This document shows positions 1 through 9,776 of a DNA stretch of 64,000 nt, one piece after another. Numbering within the stretch: position 1 is the stretch's first letter; each line of letters opens with the position of its first letter. The position numbers and the translations under genes are program-made. The DNA is from Endothia cerciana (Eukaryota > Ascomycota > Sordariomycetes > Diaporthales > Cryphonectriaceae). Where the stretch lies: assembly GCA_026119935.1 (NCBI GenBank), contig JALRMH010000014.1:124001-188000 (forward strand), in the 5' to 3' direction. A model generated the notes under the pieces. The model made no database searches. It had not been told where the DNA came from and worked only from the letters and a program-made list of their open reading frames with translations.

Positions 1-1373
1 CGGTCCGCGTCGACCACGGGCGCGGAGATCGTGTGGCCCAGGAGCCCGATGCACGGGTAGAAGAGGACCTGCGCGGCCCAGTAGTAGGTGAAGGTGAGCG
101 CGGTCAGGGAGTCGCAGAACGAGATGGCCTCGCCGGAGGGGGCGTGGGCGTCCGCCGGCTGGTGCTCGTGGGCGCTGACCCAGTATGCGGGCTGTGCGCG
201 GTAGATTGACTGGTGCAGGGACGTGTGCCACCGCTCGAGGGCCGCCTGGATGCCCAGGCAGCTCTCGAGGAGGTCTTGTGCCATGAGCCTGCGCGCCACT
301 GTCGCTTCCAGGTGGAGCAGGTGGTCGAGGCGCTGAAGCAGCGAGGGGACCTGGGAGAGGATATCGAGGAGGTGGTCGAACGGTGCCTTCGGGTGACGCT
401 CCCACGGTATGGTCACCCATTCTTGCTCCCCGCAGAACACAGGCTTGCGGTTGAGCAGACCTGTGATGATTGCGGCAGGTCGGTATACCCGGACGAAGAA
501 GTGATGTGCGGGAAAAGCTGTAAAACTGCCGGGACCCATCTGCCTGACCTTGTCCTCCTGGGCAAGAGGGTCTCTCCAGGCCGGGAGACCGGTATATGCC
601 AAAGACGAGTTGTGCTCATACAAGTAGAGCAAAACGCTATCTGAAGGAGATGTAGTAGAGGCCAGACATTGCGCCTGCAGTTGGAAGCCTTCGTTTTCGA
701 ATAGGGGCTGGACGTCAACAGGTGCGTAGGACGGCAGAGAGAGCGAGGTCGTCATGCTCCCTCCACTGTTTCTCCTTTCGAAGGCATCTGTGGGTATATA
801 TAGGGCGGCGATCCGAAGCTGGTGGGTCTTGCCGGACCTTGACAAGGACACGACATCGTCCCAGGCTGGACGAAGGGGCTTGACTGGGACAAGTTGTGAA
901 GCCGATTCCGGGCTCGGCGTGACCTGCCTGGGTGGTGATGAACTGTTGGCCGGGGTTTTCGAATTTCGTGGAGGGTGGGAGCTACATCTCCCTTTGTCCT
1001 GGAGAGTACCGACGATAAAGATTGTCTCTCGTTCTTGGTTTCCGTCCAGTTAGTCCCATCGAACTCGGCATGGAGTGCTTGCCGGACACCAACCACTATT
1101 GTCCTATTCCACTGGCCCGCTACGACATCGGGACCCGAGAGGTATTAAGTGAGGAGAAGGGAGGGAGAAGGGAGGAAGAAGAACATACCATATCCTTGAC
1201 ACTCTCGTCCGGAGTCTATACACTTCTGACAAAGCGGCCGTTGGTTATCACACTACACGGCAAGGCGTTAGGGGAAGCTGACAGCAGGAAGCATCCGATA
1301 GTCCGAAACGCACCTTGACCCTCCTTGCTCTGCAGGTATTACACCCTTTGTATTTGCCGGGTACGCCCACCAT
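1..1373 (-). CDS. Zn2Cys6 transcription factor, N-terminal part (runs off the left edge)
   Basis: Partial gene read leftwards; the C-terminus lies outside the window. Three exons fit: 1314-1373, 1189-1252 and 1-1033, with introns 1253-1313 and 1034-1188 that have GT-AG ends. Together they give about 385 residues. Residues 11-38 form a fungal binuclear zinc cluster: CNTC, RRVKC, then CQKC and GREC in C-x2-C-x6-C-x6-C-x2-C-x6-C spacing. This is followed by ETIFIVGT and GRCSSHPPR, a stretch typical of the Zn2Cys6 regulators that carry a fungal-specific (DUF3468-like) activation region. The rest is helical and hydrophobic, as expected for that region. Role: nuclear DNA-binding regulator; target unknown. 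The start at 1373 is chosen because it precedes the cluster with no upstream alternative in frame. An in-frame ATG at 755 with a TATA-like box inside exon 3 is discussed in the findings. Confidence 0.85.
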
Positions 1374-2919
1374 CTTGAGTGGTCTATATCAGGACTCCGG
1401 GGAACGGGTGTGTAGCTTTCGAGGAAAGACGATTCGATGGAGACAAACACACGAGCGATTACGGAACGATGTAAAGTAAAGAGACATGATCGTTGACCTT
1501 TGGGGGTGACCAAGAAGGACGCGTCTACGGGAAGATATAGCAGGACTCCCAGTGTAGGGAAGTTGTGGGGGCTGAAAATTAGCATATACATACCACATAG
1601 GCCCTGGCCAGGTATGTGCTTAGCACTTGCGAACATGCTTGTCCCGTCACGCACGTCGACCGACGATGTCTTATGGATTCTGCTGGTTTGACTGGCCAGC
1701 ACCCGCTCGCGCAAGGGGCCTTTCCGCTTTGATACAGGGTGGGTATCCCAGGTACAGACCGCTGCCGGCCCGTGCAGTACACCGACCATGCTCGAATCTC
1801 ATCTGCATTGGGACGAAGGAGCGGATTAGGGGCCAAGAGAAAAATACTACACTAAGGATTCGGGAGGGAGAGGCGAAGGGGGGATGGCACGGCTGGCAGA
1901 CGGGGAGGCCTGAAGGGCTCCTCCTCCATCGTTATCGGGTCGACGCCTTACACAGCTGACTGCAGCAGCGGCAGCCTCGGAATCACAAGACGGCAAAACG
2001 AGCCACAAGAATAGACCAGCCACGGGTTTCGCGTAGAGCAAATTGACTCTGGTTGGATCTCAGGGACCTCGCATTGCAGCCCTGGTCGCGGATGGGGTGA
2101 CAGGGTGCATTTTCTCGCTGCCTGCGGTTCCTGCGCAATAGTCCATCGAGTGTCGACCCACCCAGCTGCAGGCGATAACCTGGGGCATAGCGTATGCAGC
2201 AGAAACTAAGGAGGACTAGATAGGTGAAGGAGAAGTAACACAGCCCGAAGCATGTTGTGCAGTTCCGAATACAGTTGGACGGCGTTGCGTTCTGTGGTTT
2301 GTACTCCGTGAATTCTCCTGCTCTACGGCACTGGGCCGTAGGGCTGACGGGGCGCTCGAGAGTTGTCCGATTTCGATTCGCCAAATGCCATTCAAAAGAG
2401 GGTTGTCGTATTGACCCGCCGTTCCTTCGGCATCGCTACCGCATGGCCTCAAATCGCGGAATCTGCTTGATCCGATCTGCACAGGTCTGTCTACAATGGA
2501 ATTAACCCAAGTTCTTAGGGTCTGCACTGCCAGACCTATCTAGATACCTTGATCTGTGGCCGGACATTCTCGGAGATCCGTGAGACGAGTGCCAGATCGG
2601 GGTAGGAAAGACGGATTGACTATTCACTTGGGAACCCGGAGCGGGTCTATCATGCCATTGTTGTTTATTTGTCTTTTACTTTGACGCCCTCAGGGCAGCA
2701 GGTCAGTATTTGGAATCAGATCGGCCACATGGTCCAGCTGAATATGAAATTCATCAATTTGGGGCGCGCTGCTCAGCCATTGCAGGGGATTTTGGCCTCC
2801 ACGTGCACCCAAGGTAATCTGGTAGCCTATTCACCCTTCAGGGTTACAAGTACGGGGCGCGGATCGTATTAGTCACAAAGCTTTTCTAGGGGTGATTGTA
2901 ACAAGCCCTGACTTGCAAC
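1374..2919. other. Intergenic, no gene recognised
   Basis: About 1.5 kb between the start of the Zn2Cys6 gene and the 3' end of the dehydrogenase gene. It should contain the promoter of the regulator. Open frames on both strands are short and show no family motif, signal peptide or splice-joined continuity that I can support. Confidence 0.5.
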
Positions 2920-4641
2920 TCATATATACTTGTACGGGTTCATGATACCGTTCTGTTGGTAGGTCAGAAGCTTGGTCTATCTCGGACTTATGTCAGAGGG
3001 AATGGGGCAGGAGACAGGTCCTCTCACCGGATCGTATAGGTTCTTGATCTGCTTCATCAGACCAATCATCGTGTCACTGCGGCTATAGCCGATGAACTTC
3101 TTCTTCGCCAGGCCGAGTCCGTGCTCAGCGCTGATACTGCCCTCGTGGTTCTTGATCCACTCAAAGACGTATGGCTCTAGGATCTTCTCGATCTCTTTGT
3201 CATATCGCCTGACACAGACGTTAAGATGCAGATTCGAGTCACCCATGTGCCCATATCCCACCACGTCGACGACAGGGTACTCGTCGGTCTCGCCAATCAG
3301 CCCAGCAGCTTGGATCTTGGCCTTGACATCCTCCACCAGCCGGTAGAGGGATTTCAGGGGTATCGAGACGTCGTACTTGTATACGCCGCCAAACGACCCG
3401 GACGACTCGGAGATGCCTTCTCGCCATCCCCAGAGTGACCTGATCTGTGTCTCGTCCTGCGCCACCACACCGTCTGACACAATTTCCTTGCCCATAACAT
3501 CCTCGAGGAAAGCCTGCAGCTTCTCGCTGTCGTGCTCTGGATTGGAGCCGCTCGTTTCGACGAGGCAGTAGAATGGGTACTGGTTGTCCAGAGGGAAGTT
3601 GTTCTTGGTGACCTTCCGTACGAGCACTTGGCTCTCATTGTCCATGAGCTCAAATGCCGACAGGATCTCGGACAGCTGTCCCTTGGCCTCGCGGAAGGCT
3701 TGTTGGACCTTCTCGTATGATTCCAGGCCGAAGAAGGCGACATTGACCGCCTTGGGCCTCTGAGGACAGTGTATAGAGACCCCAGTGATGATACCGATAG
3801 TGCCCTCAGCACCAATGAAAAGCTGCTTGATGTCGTAGCCGGTGTTGTTCTTCCTCAACTTGAAAAGATCGTCCACCACGGTGCCGTCGGGTAGCACAGC
3901 CTCAACGCCTAATACGCTCCCGTGCAAGCTGCCATACCTCAACAGCCTCAGACCGCCGGCATTTGTCGCGACGTTGCCTCCAATATGGCAGGATCCCTTT
4001 GCAGCCAGGTCCAGGGGGAAGATGTAACCTCTTTCCGCTAGGTAGTTATCCACGACCTCAAGAACAGCGCCGGCATCGGCGGTGAGCACGCCGCTAACCT
4101 CATCGAAGGACCTGACCTGGTTCATCCGGCTCATGTTGATGACAATCTCATCAAAAACGGGGACGGATCCTCCAACCAGGCCGGTATTGCCACCCTGCGG
4201 GACGACCGCAAGCATCTTGTCGTTGCAAAACTTCAGGACCTTGCTGACCTCCTCAGTGGACCCGGGCTTCAACACCAGCCTGCAATGGCCCCGGTACTTC
4301 TTCATCCAATCGCAGTTGAAAGGCTCCATATCATCTGCCGCCGCCTCGTTGGTGACGGCGTCCAGGACAGCGGCACCACTGCCGAGGAGTTCCTTGAAGT
4401 ACTTGACATGGTCATCCGTGAGCTGGGCGAACCTCGAGTCCCTCTTGATCTCGGGGTACGAGTCTGTGGTGAATTTGGCATTACAGGCCGCGGAGGATCT
4501 GAACTGCCTCACCGTCGTCGTCGAGATGGCCCTGGTGGCTGCGACTGAGAGTGATGATGAGACTGGCCGTAAGCAGAGCGCTAAGACGCCGACCTTCTCA
4601 GCTCTAGTCAAAGCACGAGCGATGCGGAACCGGGACGCCAT
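2920..4641 (-). CDS. Mitochondrial FAD-linked D-2-hydroxyacid dehydrogenase (D-2-hydroxyglutarate type)
   Basis: Two exons, 3028-4641 and 2920-2952, joined across an intron at 2953-3027; the product is 548 aa. The family oxidises D-2-hydroxyglutarate or D-lactate to the 2-oxo acid with FAD, passing electrons to the respiratory chain or another 2-oxo acid. The N-terminus (MASRFRIARALTR) is Arg-rich and Ser-rich like a mitochondrial presequence. PQGGNTGLVGGS and NVATNAGGLRLLRYG belong to the FAD-binding type 4 domain; GYGHMGDSNLHLNV and EHGLGLAKKKFIG are the C-terminal FAD-oxidase signatures. Unspliced, the protein would lose its family ending; the 33-nt last exon restores NGIMNPYKYI. A longer in-frame start exists at 4809, but the first 56 residues do not look like a presequence. 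Substrate (2-hydroxyglutarate versus lactate) is inferred from similarity to yeast Dld2/Dld3 and human D2HGDH. Confidence 0.9.
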
Positions 4642-5112
4642 CTCGTCGCAGTGGATTTGGGAACCAGGGAGAAGAACACAATTACGACCTGCCGACCTGC
4701 GAGCCTCTAGGAGAGAGACGAAGGTCAAATATGAAAAATCGCCGGGTCCAAAGGAAATACCAGCCCGAGACGGATCGGAAGGGATTTCCGAGGAGGAACC
4801 CCGAGGCAAGGCCCCTGGCCCGTGTACGTACCGTGGTCGTGGGTGGTAACGGGCGTTAGTGGGTCCTGACAGGGATTCGGGACAGCTTCCAGCAGCCAGC
4901 AGCCAGCTTCGTCGTCAGAGCTGCAGCCTGCCTCTCCTGCCTGCCACACACTCCAACCTCACATCGCGTCGTCGCAACACACCACATCCCACCACCACAC
5001 CGGATTCCCAAGGCCAACGACCCACCAGCACATTCGAAGCTCGCCAGTCCTCCCGCCCGCCTACTCATACAGCCTTCGGGGTACGTGACACAGCTCCGGC
5101 AAGACAGACAAG
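4642..5112. promoter_or_regulatory. Shared divergent promoter, dehydrogenase and proteasome alpha-4
   Basis: A 471-bp head-to-head gap. It must hold both promoters and both 5' leaders. CA-rich, pyrimidine-rich sequence from about 4960 to 5060 precedes the proteasome start. No clear TATA box is seen. Confidence 0.5.
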
Positions 5113-6158
5113 ATGGCATCGGGATACGACAGAGCTCTCTCAGGTAAGCACCCCGCGAGGTGCCATTTGCTGAACCGCTAGCTAACGAGACGACGCCGTC
5201 AGTCTTCAGGTTTGCGCTGACCCATGGCCAACTACGAGGTTCTCCGGGCTGACATGTTGCAGTCCTGATGGACACGTCTTCCAGGTGGAATATGCAGGCG
5301 AAGCTGTCAAGAGAGGTGCGGCCTGCGGCCCACCCGTGCTCGGGTTCGCGACGAGGCTGACTATCCCACAACAGGCACATGCGCGGTCGGAGTCAAGGGC
5401 AAGGACATCGTGGTCCTGGGATGCGAGAAGCGCTCAGCGATGAAGCTGCAAGACACCCGAATCACACCCTCCAAGATCGGCCTCATCGATACCCACGTCT
5501 GTCTCGCCTTCGCCGGCCTGAACGCCGACGCCAGAATCCTCGTCGACAAGGCGCGGCTAGAGGCGCAGTCCCACCGTCTGAACCTGGAGGATCCCGTCAC
5601 CATCGAGTACATCACGAAGCATGTGGCCGGTGTGCAGCAGCGGTACACGCAGCGGGGTGGTGTCCGGCCGTTCGGCATCAGCACCCTGATTGTTGGGTTC
5701 GACCATGGCAGCAAGGAACCGCGGCTCTATCAGACTGAGCCTTCCGGTATCTACTCGGCATGGTATGCTTTCTGCTGCGTCCTTCTTCCCGTACAAGCCC
5801 ACGTACTAACAGCCATCTCAGGAAGGCGAACGCCATCGGACGGTCGAGCAAGACGGTGCGCGAGTTCCTGGAGCGAAACTACAAGGAGGAGATGGACCGC
5901 GAGCAGACGATACGCCTGGCCATCAAGTCGCTGCTGGAGGTTGTGCAGACGGGCGCCAAAAACATCGAGATAGCCATCATGGCACCAGGCAAGACGATCG
6001 AGATGCTGCCCGTGGAGGATATTGAGAGCTACGTCAAGAACATCGAGCAGGAGAAGCAAGAGGAGGCTGCGAAGAAGAAGGGGGGCCGGTCGACTGGTGC
6101 AGGAACCTCCTCGGTACCAACCAGGGCCGCAGGTGCTGAGACCGCCGATGATCAGTAG
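5113..6158 (+). CDS. PRE6: 20S proteasome subunit alpha-4 (Pre6/PSMA7 type)
   Basis: Five exons: 5113-5143, 5203-5209, 5263-5315, 5375-5762 and 5822-6158, giving 271 aa. All four introns (53-59 bp) are GT-AG; the last has a CTAAC branch site. The product is a structural alpha-ring subunit of the 20S core that gates substrate entry; it has no protease activity. MASGYDRALS followed by VFSPDGHVFQVEYA is the alpha-subunit signature, and TCAVGVKGKDIVVLG with LQDTRITPSKIGLID matches the alpha-4 subtype. The C-terminus is a Lys/Glu-rich tail, usual for fungal alpha-4. Exon 2 is only 7 nt and is required to encode VFS in frame. The signature continues VEYAGEAVKRG, where VEYALEAVKRG is the form I know from other alpha-4 subunits. 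Confidence 0.93.
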
Positions 6159-6358
6159 AGCAGGCGGGGAGGAGCGAGAAAAGGGGGTTCGGCCCGACAG
6201 GCGTTGCATGATAGACGGGGCCATTGTACAGTATGACTTCATGACCGGGCGCGTCTATGGCGCCTCGTAATGACATTTCCTTGACGCCAATGCTCGAGAA
6301 ACCCTCCTATAATAGTATCAGTGCTCCCGCATTCCCCGTCCTGCTGGATATCCCCTTC

Positions 6359-6862
6359 TCAGCCTAGCATGTCCGCATCTTCATCTGGGTCGAATATTGT
6401 CTTCAGCTCTTGCTGCTTTACCCGATCGTCCCTCAGCATCCTGTTGTCCACACGCGCATCCTCACCCTCGATTTTGAGTGCTGGCTTGGGCGTCACAGCG
6501 TCAAGCACAAAGTGGTTGTCACAGTGTGGACAGTACTCATCGGCCTCCTCAAACTCCTGGGCGTCCTTGCGGAAGCACTTCTTGCACTTCTTGCAGGCGA
6601 AGATCATCTCGAATCGCTGCAGCAGGGGATGTGTCTCTTGCTCCTGGTGGCACTCAACGCAGTCGAACCATTTCTTGCCTAGTCATTGGAACATCAATCA
6701 AATGCTGCGCAGGCCAGGCATGGGGAGCTGAGGTATGGGAAGCGTACAACATGGTGACCTGATCGACACCTGGGCGTTGAGAACGTGCTTGCTACGGTGT
6801 CTGTCAGCTACGATGCCTTGACCCTAGATCTGGGTGCTGAGTACCACGCTTACTTACCACAT
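6359..6862 (-). CDS. CHY zinc-finger protein, Hot13-like
   Basis: Three exons: 6858-6862 (5 nt, ATGTG), 6748-6791 and 6359-6678, with introns 6792-6857 and 6679-6747; 122 aa. The joined start reads MCKHVLNAQVSIRSPCC and KKWFDCVECH, followed by FACKKCKKCFRKD and YCPHCDNHFV. This Cys/His pattern is the CHY-type zinc-ribbon of S. cerevisiae Hot13, which promotes oxidation of small Tim proteins in the mitochondrial intermembrane space. The tail is acidic (IFDPDEDADMLG). An in-frame stop upstream of the ATG supports this start. Function is transferred from the family; localisation is not evident because there is no presequence, as in Hot13 itself. It is convergent with the proteasome gene (200-bp gap) and divergent from XPB. 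Confidence 0.85.
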
Positions 6863-7262
6863 CTTTGCGAAATGACGTGTGATTGTACTATGGGCAGAAG
6901 GTTATATGCCTCGAAGTGACAAGCGACATGATTTCTAAGGGGCGGCGCGTAGAACACGTCCCGGCGGGTGAATTTAGGAGACCGCCCCACTTTTCTTTGG
7001 TGCCTCCAGAGTGGCGGGACTTTCACAAGGGGGCTTTTATCGATAACAGGCGTGTATGCAGCCACCAGAGAGTAGCCTAGTATCTGACCAGCGATCACAA
7101 GCGCCGACAGCCTTACAATCTCTCTTTCGCCCTTGCGTCGTCAAGCAGTCTTTGACGGCGTCATCAACTTGCGACTCTCCTTACCTCTCTTAACCTTCCA
7201 TAGTCACCCCAGGCACCCTCGTAGTCTCCTATCAAAGTCTACAGCCTGCGCAAGCAACAGCC
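6863..7262. promoter_or_regulatory. Shared divergent promoter, CHY protein and XPB
   Basis: A 400-bp head-to-head gap. The 130 bases before the XPB start are pyrimidine-rich (CTCTCTTTCG, CTTACCTCTCTT), typical of fungal initiator regions. No TATA box is evident. Confidence 0.45.
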
Positions 7263-9776
7263 ATGGCCCCCAAGCGCAGGGCGGGCGGCATCGGAGGCAT
7301 CACCAAGGCTGGCAGGTTGTCCAAGGGCTCGACTCCTGGCCCAGCGACACCTCGAAGTCTTGTCAGTGACTCTAGTGACGTCTCCGACAATGAAGCGGAT
7401 GTCGAGATCCCAGAGGAGATGCGCAAGAGCATGGTTAAGTTCGACACCAGCTCTGACGAGCACAAATACAATATCGGGCGTGGCGTCCATGACATGGCCT
7501 CGAGACATTTTGACAGCACCAGAGACTTTACCGCCCTGAGACCCAAGCATGATGCTCACAACAGACCGCTGTGGATCCAGGGCAACTTCATCATCGTTCT
7601 CGAGAGCTACCACCAGCTCGCCCCGCAGGCCCAAGACTTCCTGGTCACCGTCGCCGAGCCTGTATCACGACCTCAGTTCCTACACGAATACAAGCTCACC
7701 ACCCACAGCCTGTACGCCGCCGTCTCCGTCGGCCTCAACCCGAAGGACATCATATCCACGCTCGAACGCTTCTCCAAGACGCCCGTACCCAGTAATGTCA
7801 AAGGTTTCATCTCCGCGTGCGGCAGGAGTTATGGCAAAGTCAAGTTGGTCCTGCGGAATACGAAGTACCTCCTGGAGACCACGGATCCCGAGGTGCTTCA
7901 GATGCTGTTGAAGGACCCGGATATCTCGGCATGCAGGGTGCATGGGGCCGAGCAAATCACAACGAGCGCCCCAAAGATGTCGGGCCTGGCCATTGCGGGG
8001 ACTAAGGAGGCTGCTGGCATACGCGAGGCTGAGGGACTGAACAACGCGGAACAGGCCGGGAAGGCCCCCACCACGAAGGAAGTGTACGATGCCCTGAACG
8101 ACGATGACGACGATGACGACCAAGAGGTTGTCCATGCCTTTCAGATTCGAGACGATGCGGTCGAGACGGTCACAAAGCGGTGCCAGGAGTTGCAATACCC
8201 TGCGCTGGAGGAGTACGACTTCAGGAATGACAACATCAATGCCAACCTTGAGATCGACCTACAGCCATCCACGCAGATTAGACCATACCAAGAGAAGAGC
8301 CTCAGCAAGATGTTTGGCAACGGTCGCGCGAAGAGTGGGATCATTGTGCTCCCTTGCGGCGCCGGCAAGACCCTCGTTGGCATTACAGCTGCGTGCACGA
8401 TCAAGAAGGGCGTTATCGTGTTAGCAACTAGCAATATGTCGGTCATCCAGTGGAGGAACGAGTTCATCAAGTGGTCTAACATCAACCCCGACGATGTCGC
8501 AATCTTCTCTTCAGACCACAAGGAGACGTTCAGTGGCAATACCGGCGTCATCGTCACGACCTACTCCATGGTCACAGCGACTCAAAAGCGATCGCATGAG
8601 TCGTCCAAGATGATGGACTTTCTCAGGAAGAGGGAGTGGGGTCTCATGCTGCTCGACGAGGTCCATGTCGTTCCCGCGAACATGTTTCGTAAAGTGATCG
8701 GTAACATCAAGGCTCACTCGAAGCTTGGGCTAACAGCTACACTCCTCCGAGAAGACGACAAGATTGAGGATCTGAACTTCCTCATTGGCCCGAAGCTATA
8801 CGAGGCCAACTGGATGGAGCTCTCGCAGCAGGGCCACATCGCAAGGGTCCAGTGCGCCGAGGTCTGGTGCCCCATGCCAACCGAGTTCTACGACGAGTAT
8901 CTGAAGGCTGCGACCCGTTCAAGGTCGTTGCTCTACGTCATGAATCCTCTCAAGATGCAGGCATGCCAATACCTCATCACCTACCATGAGTCCCGTGGCG
9001 ACAAGATCATTGTCTTCTCCGATGACGTATACGCCCTGGAATTCTACGCCAGGAAGCTGATGAAGCCCTATCTCTACGGTGGCACCAGCAATGCCGAGAG
9101 GCAGGAGATTCTGCAGCGGTTCCGCGACTCATCTGAGTGTAACACGATATTCCTCTCCAAGATTGGCGACACCTCCCTCGACCTTCCCGAGGCGACGTGC
9201 TTGATTCAGATCTCCGCCCAGTATGGGTCCCGTCGTCAGGAGGCTCAGCGTCTTGGTCGTATCCTGCGGGCCAAGCGACGTAATGACGAAGGCTTCAATG
9301 CATTCTTCTACTCGCTCGTGTCCAAGGACACGCAGGAGATGCTCTTCTCCTCAAAGCGCCAGGCCTTCCTGGTCGACCAGGGCTACGCCTTCAAGGTGAT
9401 CACGACGCTCCACAACATCGAGAAGACACCTAACCTGTGCTTCGCGACCGCGCAGGAGCGCCGCGAGCTCCTTCTGGGTCTGCTCGATGACATGGAAAAG
9501 AACAAATCTCAGGCTGAGTACGACCGTGAGAACAATGCCCTCGTGGCTGACGGCAATCTGTTCAACTCGAAGAAGCCGGGGGCTAGGGCCAAGCCCAACA
9601 AAAACAAAATGGTGCGGCGCGGCGCGCACCTGCTGGCGGATCTCTCTGGCGGCCAGGACATGGCGTACGTGGAGCAAAACAAATCGGTTAGAGGTAAAAA
9701 GAGGGTTGCGCACAGTGGCTTCTTCAAGAAGCAGCAACGGGACAAGGATAGGCGAAAGAAATTGGCGGACGAGTAG
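7263..9776 (+). CDS. SSL2: TFIIH subunit XPB, 3'-5' DNA translocase (Ssl2/Rad25)
   Basis: Intronless, 837 aa, the usual full length for fungal XPB. In TFIIH the enzyme opens promoters for RNA polymerase II and unwinds DNA during nucleotide excision repair. Visible motifs are Walker A LPCGAGKTLVG (Lys369), the DEVH box (465-468), the XPB-specific RED motif in TATLLREDD (496-498), and the helicase C-terminal arginine-finger region AQRLGRILRAKRR. The N-terminus has the damage-recognition-like region (YKLTTHSLYAAVSVGL) and an acidic stretch (LNDDDDDDDQEVV, about 278-290). The C-terminal end is Lys/Arg-rich and could act as a nuclear targeting signal. All catalytic residues are intact. Head-to-head with the CHY protein gene. 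Confidence 0.97.
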   Translation: MAPKRRAGGIGGITKAGRLSKGSTPGPATPRSLVSDSSDVSDNEADVEIPEEMRKSMVKFDTSSDEHKYNIGRGVHDMASRHFDSTRDFTALRPKHDAHNRPLWIQGNFIIVLESYHQLAPQAQDFLVTVAEPVSRPQFLHEYKLTTHSLYAAVSVGLNPKDIISTLERFSKTPVPSNVKGFISACGRSYGKVKLVLRNTKYLLETTDPEVLQMLLKDPDISACRVHGAEQITTSAPKMSGLAIAGTKEAAGIREAEGLNNAEQAGKAPTTKEVYDALNDDDDDDDQEVVHAFQIRDDAVETVTKRCQELQYPALEEYDFRNDNINANLEIDLQPSTQIRPYQEKSLSKMFGNGRAKSGIIVLPCGAGKTLVGITAACTIKKGVIVLATSNMSVIQWRNEFIKWSNINPDDVAIFSSDHKETFSGNTGVIVTTYSMVTATQKRSHESSKMMDFLRKREWGLMLLDEVHVVPANMFRKVIGNIKAHSKLGLTATLLREDDKIEDLNFLIGPKLYEANWMELSQQGHIARVQCAEVWCPMPTEFYDEYLKAATRSRSLLYVMNPLKMQACQYLITYHESRGDKIIVFSDDVYALEFYARKLMKPYLYGGTSNAERQEILQRFRDSSECNTIFLSKIGDTSLDLPEATCLIQISAQYGSRRQEAQRLGRILRAKRRNDEGFNAFFYSLVSKDTQEMLFSSKRQAFLVDQGYAFKVITTLHNIEKTPNLCFATAQERRELLLGLLDDMEKNKSQAEYDRENNALVADGNLFNSKKPGARAKPNKNKMVRRGAHLLADLSGGQDMAYVEQNKSVRGKKRVAHSGFFKKQQRDKDRRKKLADE

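Noticed and set aside
1..755. The ATG at 755 as the sole start of the left-edge regulator
   Set aside because: Upstream sequence is open in frame and two further exons restore a complete zinc cluster; the ATG at 1373 is the better start. The internal ATG is kept only as a possible isoform.
4642..4809. Longer N-terminus of the dehydrogenase starting at 4809
   Set aside because: The extra 56 residues contain acidic and aromatic sequence unlike a presequence, whereas the ATG at 4641 starts a good one.
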